Shown here one piece after another: positions 18,400 to 27,468 of a stretch of 61,516 nucleotides of DNA (the stretch's first letter is position 1; each line of letters begins with the position of its first letter). The position numbers and the translations under genes were made by a program. Source of the stretch: an uncultured Pelagibacteraceae bacterium (GTDB lineage Bacteria; Pseudomonadota; Alphaproteobacteria; Pelagibacterales; AG-422-B15); the NCBI GenBank assembly GCA_902584815.1, contig CACIBF010000005.1:1-61516 (forward strand). Direction: 5' to 3'. The notes under the pieces were generated by a model. The model ran no database searches. It was not told the origin of the DNA and worked only from the letters and a program-made list of their open reading frames with translations.

Positions 18400-19251
18400 A
18401 TGAAATCAATCGTTATTACAGGAACATCCACTGGAATAGGTTACGCTTCTTCCAAATTATTCATAGAAAATGGATACCAAGTATTTGGCTCTGTTCGAAA
18501 TGAAGCTGATGCAGATAAAGTTTCTAATGAACTTGGTAGTAATTTTGTTCCTCTCATATTTGATGTTACAGATGAGGCTGCTGTAAAAAGTTCAGTCAAA
18601 ATTGTAGAAGATCAAATTGGTGATCAAAAATTGTCTGGCCTTATTAACAATGCGGGACTTGGAGTGATGGGAACAATTCAGAGTCTCTCTGCTGAGCAGT
18701 TTAAGTATCAATTTGATGTTAATGTATTAGGAGTGTTTCATTGTTGTCAGGCTTATTTAGATTTATTAGGAGCTGATAAAAATCGTAATGGAGATCCTGG
18801 TAAAATAATAAACATAAGTTCTATTTCAGGTGAAATAGGAATGCCTTTTATGTCCGCCTATAATATGAGCAAGTTTGGTCTAGAGGGGTTTTCAGAGGGC
18901 ATTAGAAGAGAATTACTAATGTATGGAATAGATGTGGTTGTTATTGCACCGGGACCAGTTAAAACTCCAATTTGGAAAAAGATTAACCAAAAAGATGAAG
19001 TTCAACGATATGACAATTCAGACTTTAGAGAGTCCGTATCAAGAGCAATGAAAATGACAGAAAAAATGGAACAAGCAGGTTGTGAGCCAAGTGTTATTGC
19101 TGAACGTGCTTTATCAATTATTGAAAATACAAAAAACAAGACACGCTACCGAATTGATCCAACAAGGATGCAAAATATATTACTTCAATTATTTCCAAAG
19201 CGAGTAGCAGATAGAATGATTGCTAAACGAATGAAGATTATAAATAAATAA
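18400..19251 (+). CDS. Short-chain dehydrogenase/reductase
   Basis: 283 aa. Classical SDR motifs: GTSTGIGYASSKLF (cofactor loop TGxxxGIG, residues 7-20), NNAGLGVMG, INISSISGEIG (catalytic Ser), and SAYNMSKFGLEGFSEG (Tyr and Lys), then APGPVKTPIW. It oxidises or reduces a hydroxyl/keto group with NAD(P). The divergent GMC oxidoreductase suggests a shared pathway, but the substrate is unknown. Confidence 0.87.
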   Translation: MKSIVITGTSTGIGYASSKLFIENGYQVFGSVRNEADADKVSNELGSNFVPLIFDVTDEAAVKSSVKIVEDQIGDQKLSGLINNAGLGVMGTIQSLSAEQFKYQFDVNVLGVFHCCQAYLDLLGADKNRNGDPGKIINISSISGEIGMPFMSAYNMSKFGLEGFSEGIRRELLMYGIDVVVIAPGPVKTPIWKKINQKDEVQRYDNSDFRESVSRAMKMTEKMEQAGCEPSVIAERALSIIENTKNKTRYRIDPTRMQNILLQLFPKRVADRMIAKRMKIINK

Positions 19252-19262
19252 TATTCTAAATT

Positions 19263-19571
19263 TTAAGAAGCTTTATCAGATCTTTTTTGACCCAAACTTG
19301 CATCTACCCAAGTTTCATCCATTATGCAAGAAGCCACATCACCCAAATCAAAAAATGACTTCATTGTAGGTCCATCTGGTTCAGCTGCAATTCCCCAAGA
19401 ACCTGTCTCAGCTTCGATAATGATTGCAATTAAATTTGGATTAGGCCAAAAGAACTTAGCACTATGAACACCATCTTTAGATTTTGCATTTTTACAAAGA
19501 TTCAAGGCCGCAGTTCCTAACGCATCTCGTGATGCATTACTATGCCTCTCCCATTTACTAATATGTAACAT
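19263..19571 (-). CDS. Conserved-looking 102-aa protein, unknown
   Basis: Starts MLHISKWERHSNASRDALG and ends with TWVDASLGQKRSDKAS. It has no signal peptide or membrane helix. A central strand-like segment (FFWPNPNLIAIIIEAETGSW) and the length are compatible with a small alpha/beta-barrel monooxygenase-like fold, but this is only an impression. A strong ribosome-binding site, AAAAGGAGTTAAAA just before the ATG at 19571, argues that it is expressed. It converges on the SDR gene with an 11-base gap. Confidence 0.6.
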   Translation of the reverse strand: MLHISKWERHSNASRDALGTAALNLCKNAKSKDGVHSAKFFWPNPNLIAIIIEAETGSWGIAAEPDGPTMKSFFDLGDVASCIMDETWVDASLGQKRSDKAS

Positions 19572-19661
19572 TTTTAACTCCTTTTTAAAATAAAAGAAAA
19601 ATTCTATTAAATATTAGGAATAAAAATAGAGATAATTTATATTGATAAAAAATTATAATAT

Positions 19662-20300
19662 TTAAAAATTAACGTATTCTTTTTCAAAATCCATTGAATA
19701 AAATGGATTTCCACCAATAAAAGCTCCACCAACATTATCCAAAAACTGAAAACCATACTCCCTTAATACGTCTTCATCAGTTGATTTAAATCTATTAAGG
19801 TCAAATACGTAACTATAATCAACACAAATATCATCGCATTCAGCATAGTATACTTGAAACTGATTAAAATCTGAAAATTTCCAGACACATTCTTCGCTAA
19901 AGCCATACGAAGAACTTTCATAATCTTTATGCAATAAGAACTCTTGATTAATTTCATTATTACAAACACTAAAATTTTTCCTATAATCTAATTCATCTCC
20001 TGATACTAAAACTGTAGTTGAAATAGTTTGAAGTCCACCAGATCCAGCTGATATTTGAACTGTATAACTGCCTTCGTAATTCATTGACTCGGAATATTCT
20101 AATTCTTCAAACGATCCATCATCATTAATTTTCTCAAATACTTTTAATTCATAAGATCGATCAGAATTTGGAATTGGCAATTCAGCAATCATATAAAGAT
20201 TTTTTATTGCGCCAGTAATTACTTGACCATATGAGTTAATACTTGAAAACAAAAATACAGAGCTAAGAAAAACTATAGATAATACAAATCTTTTTAACAT
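19662..20300 (-). CDS. Secreted protein of unknown function
   Basis: 212 aa with a clear Sec signal peptide (MLKRFVLSIVFLSSVFLFSS, then INSYG before the likely cleavage site). The mature part is acidic and rich in Asp, Glu, Tyr and Ser, with three widely spaced cysteines (FSVCNN, SEECVW, YAECDDICVDY, the last giving a close pair), so disulfides in the periplasm are likely. An early segment (TGAIKNLYMIAELPIPNSDRS) resembles a beta-sandwich strand pattern. No family recognised. Monocistronic, 38 bases downstream of the small ORF after yajQ. Confidence 0.65.
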   Translation of the reverse strand: MLKRFVLSIVFLSSVFLFSSINSYGQVITGAIKNLYMIAELPIPNSDRSYELKVFEKINDDGSFEELEYSESMNYEGSYTVQISAGSGGLQTISTTVLVSGDELDYRKNFSVCNNEINQEFLLHKDYESSSYGFSEECVWKFSDFNQFQVYYAECDDICVDYSYVFDLNRFKSTDEDVLREYGFQFLDNVGGAFIGGNPFYSMDFEKEYVNF

Positions 20301-20338
20301 TAGTATATCTTACAATTAGTCACTAATTTTTACAACTT

Positions 20339-20452
20339 TTAAATAAATACAAGTATAAAAATCATACCAAGCACAATGATTATTGCTAATACTGGAAAAG
20401 TAAAGATACGATATAATATTGCTAATAATTGCTTAAAACTAATAGGATTCAT
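20339..20452 (-). CDS. Small single-pass membrane protein (37 aa) coupled to yajQ
   Basis: ATG at 20452-20450 shares its A with the TAA stop of yajQ (TAATG), so ribosomes finishing yajQ can restart here. The stop TAA is at 20339-20341. The peptide begins MNPISFKQLLAILYRIFTFP and continues as a transmembrane helix (VLAIIIVLGMIFILVFI). No family is recognised. The coupling and uninterrupted hydrophobic pattern support it; length is the reason for doubt. Confidence 0.45.
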   Translation of the reverse strand: MNPISFKQLLAILYRIFTFPVLAIIIVLGMIFILVFI

Positions 20453-20937
20453 TAGTCTCTAAAATTAACATACTGAAGAGGGACAGGCAGATCGAGGTCT
20501 TTAATAATTTGAATAGCCTCTTGTAAATTATCTCTTTTTGCACCAGAAACTCTTAACTCATTGCCCTGAATTTTAACTTGTAACTTCATTTTTGATGACT
20601 TGATCGTTGATATAATTTTTTTGGATATATCTTGATCAACACCTTCAATTAAATCGAATGTTTGTCTGATGGTATTACCGGATGCAGACTCGGAACTTTT
20701 AAGTTTTATAGAGCGAGGATCAACTTTTCGCTTTATGATGTGTCCATTAAGAATATCAAGTACTTGTTTTGCTTTTAATTCATCTTCAGTAGTTAAAGTT
20801 ATAATTTTATCACTTCTTTCAATTTTTGAATTTGAGCCTTTAAAATCATATCGTTGAGTAATTTCTTTCATTGAGTTTGAAATAGAATTATCTATTTCTT
20901 GCAAATCTAATTTGCTGACAACATCAAAACTTGGCAT
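20452..20937 (-). CDS. yajQ: YajQ family nucleotide-binding protein
   Basis: 161 aa, full length. MPSFDVVSKLDLQEIDNSI and TQRYDFKGSNSKIE are the family's hallmark N-terminus, followed by two ferredoxin-like repeats. ELRVSGAKRDNLQEAIQ and the C-terminal PLQYVNFRD complete it. YajQ-type proteins bind cyclic di-GMP and in Xanthomonas act with a LysR regulator; other studies report nucleic-acid binding. It lies one base after the acyl-CoA racemase stop on the same strand. Confidence 0.95.
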   Translation of the reverse strand: MPSFDVVSKLDLQEIDNSISNSMKEITQRYDFKGSNSKIERSDKIITLTTEDELKAKQVLDILNGHIIKRKVDPRSIKLKSSESASGNTIRQTFDLIEGVDQDISKKIISTIKSSKMKLQVKIQGNELRVSGAKRDNLQEAIQIIKDLDLPVPLQYVNFRD

Positions 20938-20938
20938 A

Positions 20939-22069
20939 TTAATTTATTATATTATCTTTTTTCAATTTAGAAATATCGTCATCTTTATAACCTAAATTTA
21001 ATAAAATCTCATTATTATCTTCTCCAATTGTAGGAGCTTGTTTTGGTTTAGATGATTTTGTGTTTGAAAATCTAGGCGCAGGCGCTGGTTGAATGACATT
21101 ATTAATAGTTATGAAATTATTTCTTTTCTTCATATGATCATTCTCATGTGTTTCATCAATCGACAATACAGGAGAATAACAAACATCTGAATTGAGAAAT
21201 ATTTCATCCCATTCATCTCTCGTTTTTAAAACAATCTTTTTTTGAATTTCATCTTTAAAGTTGTTCCAATTAACCATATCCATTTGATTATTAAACTTTT
21301 TATCTAAATCTAATTTATTAACTAGTATTGAATAAAATTGAGGTTCAAGTGATCCAAATGAAACAAATTTATCGTCTTTAGTTTTATAGGTTTGATAGAA
21401 ATGTGCTCCACCGTCAAATATATTTGAACCTCTCGCAGCTACATTCCAAATGTTGCTTTGGCTCAGAGAATAAAACATAGACATTAAAGACGAAACACCA
21501 TCAATCATTGCGGCATCAACGACCTGTCCTTTTCCTGTTTTATTCACAGAGAGCATTGCAGAACAGACACCAAATGCCAAAAACATTGAGCCACCAGCAT
21601 AATCACCTATTAGATTAAGAGGTATTGAGGGTTTATCACCACTCATTGAATACAGGGCGCCAGCTAAAGCAATGTAATTAATATCATGGCCAGCATTTTT
21701 TGCTAAAGGTCCATCTTGTCCCCAACCTGTAATTCTACCATATACAAGTTTCTCATTTACTTTTAAGCACTCATCTGGCCCTAAACCTAATTTTTCCATA
21801 ACACCAGGTCTATACCCTTCGATTAATGCATCAGCATTCTTAATTAATTTAAAAAAGATTTCTTTTGACTGGTCTTCTTTCAGATTAAGACAAATTGATT
21901 TTTTATTTCGACCTGTAATATCAAATTTTTGAGGGGTCGGTGGCAAAGTAGTTTTCATCCTATCAATGCGAATAACTTCAGCACCTAGGTCAGCTAACAG
22001 CATTCCACATAAAGGCCCAGGACCTATACCGGAAAGTTCAATAATTTTATACCCACTAAGCGCACCCAT
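20939..22069 (-). CDS. CaiB/BaiF CoA-transferase family, alpha-methylacyl-CoA racemase type
   Basis: 376 aa, family III CoA-transferase fold. The sequence IIELSGIGPGPLCGMLLADL at the N-terminus, the catalytic-region Asp in LIGDYAGGSM, RITGWGQDGPLA and NAGHDINYIALAGAL are typical of alpha-methylacyl-CoA racemases rather than formyl-CoA transferases. The likely job is epimerising 2-methylacyl-CoA during breakdown of branched or sterol-like side chains. It lies 14 bases after the mfd stop and one base before yajQ, so it is probably transcribed with them. Confidence 0.85.
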   Translation of the reverse strand: MGALSGYKIIELSGIGPGPLCGMLLADLGAEVIRIDRMKTTLPPTPQKFDITGRNKKSICLNLKEDQSKEIFFKLIKNADALIEGYRPGVMEKLGLGPDECLKVNEKLVYGRITGWGQDGPLAKNAGHDINYIALAGALYSMSGDKPSIPLNLIGDYAGGSMFLAFGVCSAMLSVNKTGKGQVVDAAMIDGVSSLMSMFYSLSQSNIWNVAARGSNIFDGGAHFYQTYKTKDDKFVSFGSLEPQFYSILVNKLDLDKKFNNQMDMVNWNNFKDEIQKKIVLKTRDEWDEIFLNSDVCYSPVLSIDETHENDHMKKRNNFITINNVIQPAPAPRFSNTKSSKPKQAPTIGEDNNEILLNLGYKDDDISKLKKDNIIN

Positions 22070-22083
22070 AGAATAATATTAAT

Positions 22084-24468
22084 CTATAATTCCTCTAATT
22101 CACCAATAAAATCTGTAATTTCTTTAATGTTATTCGACTTATCGTTCGTGAAAAACTTATAAACAACAGATTCATCCTGTCTCATTTTGATTTTATCTCC
22201 TTTGCGTGCAATCAATGATATTAATTCGGGTATTTTATCAAATCTGTTTTTTCTAAATTTAATAACAGCACCCTTTTGACCCATTTCAATTTTTTCTATA
22301 TTGAGAGTCTTACATGATATACGAAGATTTGTGATCTTTAACAGATGTTCTATTGATTCAGGTAATTCGCCATATTGATTTTTTATATCATCAGAAATGA
22401 AACTTAGTTCACTCTTATCCAATGCGTATGCGAGTTTTTTATAATAATGTAATCGACTATTTAAATTTGGCATGTATTTTTCAGGAATTAAAACAGTTAG
22501 TCCTAAATTTATTTGAGGTGACCATTCAGAATCATTTGATAAGGAGTCTTCGTTTTTAAGATCACTTATTTTTTCTCTTAAAAGTCGGTGATATAACTCT
22601 AAACCAATTTCTCTTATATGGCCTGACTGCTCATCACCAATTATATTCCCTGATCCTCGTAAATCTAAATCATGACTTGCAAGTTGAAATCCTGACCCAA
22701 GGCTATTCAATCTTTTTAATAGATCCAATCTTTTGGAAGCATTATCAGTAATTAAATCAAGATCGGGAACTGTATAGTAACAAAAAGCCTCTGTATTGGA
22801 TCGCCCTACTCTTCCTCTTAATTGATGTAATTGTGATGTTCCAAACTTATCTGCTTTAATAATTATAATTGTGTTTGCAGTTGAAATATCAAGACCCGAC
22901 TCTATTATTGATGTTGATAATAAAACTGAAAATTCATTATTATAAAATTCCATCATTACATCTTCCAAGTCTTCAGCTTTCATCTGACCATTAGCAATTT
23001 TATATTTTACACCTGAACAATATGACTTCAAAAAATCTTCAACTTCTGTAATATCTGATATTCTTGGACACACAATGAATACTTGGCCTCTTCTCTCTAT
23101 TTCTTTTTTAATTGCCTCGCTTATGGCCAATGAATCAAAATTCATTACATCTGTAATAATGTCTTTGCGATTTACAGGAGAAGTTGAAATGATTGATAAT
23201 TCTCGCAATCCAACAAGAGACATTTCAAGGGTTCTCGGTATAGGTGTTGCTGTTAATGAAAGGACATGAATATCTGATTTAATCTTTTTAATTTTTTCTT
23301 TCTGAGTCACACCAAAGTGTTGCTCCTCATCAAGAATAAGCATGCCCAAGTTGTTAAATTTTATTTTTTCACTCAATAAAGCATGGGTTCCAATAATAAT
23401 ATCTACTTCTCCATTATTAACTTCTTCAATAATATTTTTTGCATCTTTTGATTTAACGAGGCGAGATATTTGACGAATTTTTATTGGAGTATTTTCAAAT
23501 CTTTTTGTAAACGTTTCAAAATGCTGCCTGCATAATAAAGTTGTTGGTACCATTATAGCAACTTGATATCCGCTTAATGCAACATTAAAAGCAGCTCTCA
23601 CAGCAACCTCTGTCTTTCCGTACCCCACATCACCGCAAATAAGACGATCCATTGGTATTCCTCTGTTTAAATCATGAAGAATATCTGAAATAGATCTGTT
23701 CTGATCTTCTGTCTCATCATGTTCAAATTCATTTACAAAATTTGAATAATAAGGCTCCTGAGTTTTAAATTTTTTTGCTGAACGTAGCTCACGTTCTGCT
23801 GCAGTTTGAATTAAAGTACCGGCGATATCTTTTATTTTATTTTTAGCGTTTGCTTTTCTTAATTGCCAACTTGATGCACCCAATCGATCTAATTCGACAA
23901 TTAAACTACCTCCATACTTACTAAGCAGTTCAATATTTTCTACAGGAATAAATAACTTATCACTATTCTGATATCTAATTTCAATGCAATCATGGTCTGA
24001 ATCAAGAATATTAAGAGTTTTCAAACCTTGAAATTGACCAATGCCATGATCGACGTGAACAATAAGATCATCAATATCGAATGAACTGATATCAGTTAAA
24101 AAAGTATTTGCAGAAATTTCTCTTTTTCTTTTATTAAAATTTTTTTCATCATGTGGCTTAACAACCACTCTTTTTAATGGGTCCTTATTAAGCTTAGTTT
24201 TAAGGTCAAACGTACTTATAGACTCAATGGTATCACCAAATATACTTAACCTAACGGGCTCTTTAAACTCAGATGGAAATATATCAATAATATCTCCCTT
24301 TACAGAGAATTCTCCAAGATGATTAACTGTACTGACGCGGGCATATCCGATTTCTGATAAGAAATTGATGTAACTCTCATATTTAAAATGACCATCACTT
24401 TCTAAGATAAGATTATTTTCTACTACGATATTTTTTTTTGCGATACTATTCATTAATAGTATTTGCAA
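22084..24468 (-). CDS. mfd: Transcription-repair coupling factor, internally shortened
   Basis: 794 aa, against about 1150 for E. coli Mfd. The N-terminus (QILLMNSIAKK) matches the end of domain 1a. Domain 2, the UvrA-contacting part, is kept (GYARVSTVNHLGEF and KGDIIDIFPSEF, about residues 41-90). Only about 35 residues then separate it from the RNA-polymerase-interacting domain (DDLIVHVDHGIGQFQGL, 133-149), so domains 1b and 3 are missing, as is most of 1a. The translocase is intact: Walker A GDVGYGKTEVA at 279-289, DEEQHFGV, SLTATPIPRTL, QLRGRVGRS. The C-terminal domain 7 is present. It overlaps sdhE by 23 bases; a second ATG at 24453 is possible, but homology supports the longer start. 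Probably functional in moving stalled RNA polymerase, with altered autoinhibition. Confidence 0.93.
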   Translation of the reverse strand: MQILLMNSIAKKNIVVENNLILESDGHFKYESYINFLSEIGYARVSTVNHLGEFSVKGDIIDIFPSEFKEPVRLSIFGDTIESISTFDLKTKLNKDPLKRVVVKPHDEKNFNKRKREISANTFLTDISSFDIDDLIVHVDHGIGQFQGLKTLNILDSDHDCIEIRYQNSDKLFIPVENIELLSKYGGSLIVELDRLGASSWQLRKANAKNKIKDIAGTLIQTAAERELRSAKKFKTQEPYYSNFVNEFEHDETEDQNRSISDILHDLNRGIPMDRLICGDVGYGKTEVAVRAAFNVALSGYQVAIMVPTTLLCRQHFETFTKRFENTPIKIRQISRLVKSKDAKNIIEEVNNGEVDIIIGTHALLSEKIKFNNLGMLILDEEQHFGVTQKEKIKKIKSDIHVLSLTATPIPRTLEMSLVGLRELSIISTSPVNRKDIITDVMNFDSLAISEAIKKEIERRGQVFIVCPRISDITEVEDFLKSYCSGVKYKIANGQMKAEDLEDVMMEFYNNEFSVLLSTSIIESGLDISTANTIIIIKADKFGTSQLHQLRGRVGRSNTEAFCYYTVPDLDLITDNASKRLDLLKRLNSLGSGFQLASHDLDLRGSGNIIGDEQSGHIREIGLELYHRLLREKISDLKNEDSLSNDSEWSPQINLGLTVLIPEKYMPNLNSRLHYYKKLAYALDKSELSFISDDIKNQYGELPESIEHLLKITNLRISCKTLNIEKIEMGQKGAVIKFRKNRFDKIPELISLIARKGDKIKMRQDESVVYKFFTNDKSNNIKEITDFIGELEEL

Positions 24469-24712
24469 AATCGATAAGAAGTTTAGTGACTCTATTATCT
24501 ATATTCTCTGGTATAGGAGTTTTTTTTAATATGATTTTATAAATATGATCATCATCTTGATCTAATAAAATATCTAACAATGATAGTTCATGATCATCGA
24601 ATAATTGAATAAATTTATCAGCAAAGTTGCCCATTAAGATATCCATTTCCTTAGTGCCTCTATGTGAAGCTTTATAAAGAAGTTTTTTTCTAAATATTTC
24701 TATATTTTCCAT
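24446..24712 (-). CDS. sdhE: Succinate dehydrogenase assembly factor 2 family (FAD assembly)
   Basis: 88 aa. The YxSxxRGxxExD core appears as YKASHRGTKEMDILMG (residues 13-28), including the RG pair needed for flavinylating SdhA. These proteins help attach FAD covalently to succinate dehydrogenase. The location between recG and mfd, divergent from recG, is a known alphaproteobacterial arrangement. The start lies 29 bases from recG, so the two share a promoter region. Confidence 0.92.
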   Translation of the reverse strand: MENIEIFRKKLLYKASHRGTKEMDILMGNFADKFIQLFDDHELSLLDILLDQDDDHIYKIILKKTPIPENIDNRVTKLLIDFANTINE

Positions 24713-24741
24713 GATATTCTATTAATTTATTAACTACTTAT

Positions 24742-26799
24742 ATGAGACCCAAAATTCTATACAACCTATTTTCTAATATTATTACGATAAAAGGAATAGG
24801 TCCAAAATACGCAAAACTAATAGAAAGATTATGCGGTAGATATTTAATAGATCTACTATTCCATCGTCCAGTAGCTATCATTGATAGAAGAAATAGCCCT
24901 AAAATTGCTAATCTCAAGAGTGGAGAAATCGCAACAATAATAGTGACAATTGAAAAACACGTACCAGCATTTAATAAAAGAATGCCTTACCGAGTCATAT
25001 GTTCTGATGAAACTGGAATTATGTCCTTAGTATATTTCAATATACGAGGTCCCTATTTAAGGCAGATGCTGTCTGTTGGAAGTCAAAAAGTAATAAGTGG
25101 AAAAATTGAGGAATATAAAGATAGTTTTCAAATTACCCATCCACATCATATAGCGAGCTTAGAAGACATAGACTCTGTCAAAACAATTGAAACTATTTAC
25201 CCATTAACGTCTGGATTAACATCAAAATCACTCAGGAAAGCAATTAATACGACCTTATCTCAAACAAGCAGTCTACCTGAATGGCTTGATGATAAATTAA
25301 TGACAGATAGGAATTGGCATCCCTGGAAAAAAAGTCTTGATGAACTTCATAACCCTAGTGAAGCCCTTGAGATAAATCAGAGTCCATATCTGGAACGATT
25401 AGCTTTTGATGAACTTTTATCACACCAACTTACAATCAGATTGATTAAACAAAAAATTAATAAAATAAAAGGAAATGTTCTTAAACCATCTAATAAATTA
25501 ATAAATGAATTGAAATCCATTCTTGATTTTGAATTAACTCAAGATCAAATAAAAACGATTAAAGAAATTTCAGATGACCTCTCATCACCCACGAAAATGC
25601 TTCGACTTATACAAGGTGATGTGGGTAGCGGTAAAACAATTGTTTCATTATTTTCAATATTACAAGTTTCTGAGAATGGTAAAAAATCAATTTTCATGGC
25701 CCCTACTGAATTACTTGCTGAGCAACACTACAATACAATCAATCAATATGCATCGAAGATGGATCTTAATTGTTCATTGATTACATCATCAACAAGAAAA
25801 GAGCATAATTTTGAAGCTGATATATTGATAGGAACTCATGCTCTTTTTCAGGAAAAAGTAGAAATAGATAATGTTGGCCTTATTGTAATTGATGAACAAC
25901 ATAAATTTGGAGTTCATCAAAGAATTATGTTGAGTGAAAAAGTAGGAAATGAATGTGATATCTTATTAATGACTGCAACCCCTATTCCAAGAACTTTAGA
26001 ATTAGCATCCTATGGAGATATGGATATATCAAAAATAAAAAGTAAGCCAATTCATAGGAAAGATATCGTAACAAAATCAGTTAATATTAACAAAATTAAT
26101 CAACTAAAGTCAGCGCTGTTAAAAAAAATTAAAAATGGTGAAAAGACTTACTGGGTCTGTCCTTTGGTTGATGATTCAGACAAATTGGAATTGCAATCAG
26201 TAAAAAATAGGTTGAAGGATTTATCAAGTTACTATTCAAGTAAAGATGTTGGTATGGTTCATGGTAAAATGAAACAAGAAGAAAAAAACGATATCATGTC
26301 TAAGTTTAAAGATGGAGATATTAAGATATTAATAGCCACATCAGTCATTGAAGTTGGAATAGATGATCCTGATGCAACATTAATGGTTATTGAAAATGCA
26401 GAACGCTTTGGTTTATCTCAATTACATCAGTTAAGAGGGCGTGTTGGAAGAGGTAAAAAGCAATCAAGTTGTATATTGTTGTTCACCAGCCCATTAAGTG
26501 ATACCGCCAAAAAAAGACTTAAAATAATGAAAGAAACAAATGATGGATTTAAAATCGCAGAAGAAGATCTTGATATTAGGGGCGCAGGTGAAATCTTGGG
26601 CGCAAAACAAAGCGGATTGCCTGAATTTAAATTGTCCAATTTAGATGTACATAAAGATTTACTAAAATTAGCAAGATCAGAAGCCGTATCAATTATTGAA
26701 AACGATCCTAATTTAAAGTCTGATAAAGGAAAATCTCTTCGAATATTATTACATTTATTTAAAAATGAAGTGGCAATTGATTATTTAAAATCTGGATGA
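24742..26799 (+). CDS. recG: ATP-dependent DNA helicase RecG
   Basis: 685 aa. It reverses stalled replication forks and processes branched DNA. The N-terminal wedge (OB-fold) domain is followed by the helicase core: Walker A GDVGSGKT at 292-299, MAPTELLAEQHY, DEQHKFGVHQR, MTATPIPRTLELASYGD, and ATSVIEVGIDDPDATLMVIE with QLRGRVGRG. The C-terminal part contains DLDIRGAGEILGAKQSG, the RecG/Mfd TRG-like element. Full length. It ends one base before the convergent DUF502 gene. Confidence 0.97.
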   Translation: MRPKILYNLFSNIITIKGIGPKYAKLIERLCGRYLIDLLFHRPVAIIDRRNSPKIANLKSGEIATIIVTIEKHVPAFNKRMPYRVICSDETGIMSLVYFNIRGPYLRQMLSVGSQKVISGKIEEYKDSFQITHPHHIASLEDIDSVKTIETIYPLTSGLTSKSLRKAINTTLSQTSSLPEWLDDKLMTDRNWHPWKKSLDELHNPSEALEINQSPYLERLAFDELLSHQLTIRLIKQKINKIKGNVLKPSNKLINELKSILDFELTQDQIKTIKEISDDLSSPTKMLRLIQGDVGSGKTIVSLFSILQVSENGKKSIFMAPTELLAEQHYNTINQYASKMDLNCSLITSSTRKEHNFEADILIGTHALFQEKVEIDNVGLIVIDEQHKFGVHQRIMLSEKVGNECDILLMTATPIPRTLELASYGDMDISKIKSKPIHRKDIVTKSVNINKINQLKSALLKKIKNGEKTYWVCPLVDDSDKLELQSVKNRLKDLSSYYSSKDVGMVHGKMKQEEKNDIMSKFKDGDIKILIATSVIEVGIDDPDATLMVIENAERFGLSQLHQLRGRVGRGKKQSSCILLFTSPLSDTAKKRLKIMKETNDGFKIAEEDLDIRGAGEILGAKQSGLPEFKLSNLDVHKDLLKLARSEAVSIIENDPNLKSDKGKSLRILLHLFKNEVAIDYLKSG

Positions 26800-27399
26800 T
26801 TATTCATTTGGAATGACAAGACCAGCAGATACAACAAGTTTAATTGCATCTTCTACAGACATATCAAGTTCAATCACATCTTCTATGGGAAATAGTAATA
26901 GAAATCCCGAAGTTGGATTTGGAGTTGTTGGCACGAAAACATTAACCATCTCTTTATTGGTCTTTGTTTTTATTTCACCCTTCGTGCTTCCTGTCATAAA
27001 GCCAATGGCATGAACTCCTTTTCTTGGATATTCTATTAAAACTACCTTCTGATAAGCGGCATCTGCATTTGAAAAAGTTTCAGTTATTTGTTTGATCGCC
27101 TTATATACATTCCCAGCAAAAGGGATTCTTGTGATTAGATTATCAAAATAATTTAATAACGATCTTCCAAATAATGTTGAAAAAATTGCACCTAAAAAAA
27201 TAAAGGTCAAAAATGCAATTAATAACTCTAATCCTGGAATTTTATATCCAATAAATTCAGGTAATAAATTATTAGGGTTAAACCGATCAGGAACAAGACC
27301 AGAAATAAACTCAACAATAAAAATAGTGATATAGATTGTTGCCCCGATTGGAGCCGAAACAAGTAAACCAGTAAAAAAATATCGTTTAATTAATGACAT
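26800..27399 (-). CDS. DUF502 family membrane protein
   Basis: 199 aa. Two N-terminal transmembrane segments (residues about 10-32 and 57-79), then the cytosolic family core with RIPFAGNVYKAIKQI, VLIEYPRKGVHAIGFMTG and VFVPTTPNPTSGFLLLFP, all hallmarks of DUF502. Function is not established; related plant proteins (COV1) affect membrane trafficking. Its place beside recG is common in alphaproteobacteria. Confidence 0.92.
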   Translation of the reverse strand: MSLIKRYFFTGLLVSAPIGATIYITIFIVEFISGLVPDRFNPNNLLPEFIGYKIPGLELLIAFLTFIFLGAIFSTLFGRSLLNYFDNLITRIPFAGNVYKAIKQITETFSNADAAYQKVVLIEYPRKGVHAIGFMTGSTKGEIKTKTNKEMVNVFVPTTPNPTSGFLLLFPIEDVIELDMSVEDAIKLVVSAGLVIPNE

Positions 27400-27468
27400 T
27401 AAATATAATTATTACTTTTCAAAATTAATTTAAAGAATACCATAAAAAAATCTTATTTATAATTATTT

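Noticed and set aside
19763-19969. 68-aa ORF inside the secreted protein gene
   Set aside because: Same strand, other frame; low complexity in Ile/Leu/Met and no start signal. A shadow of the 212-aa gene.
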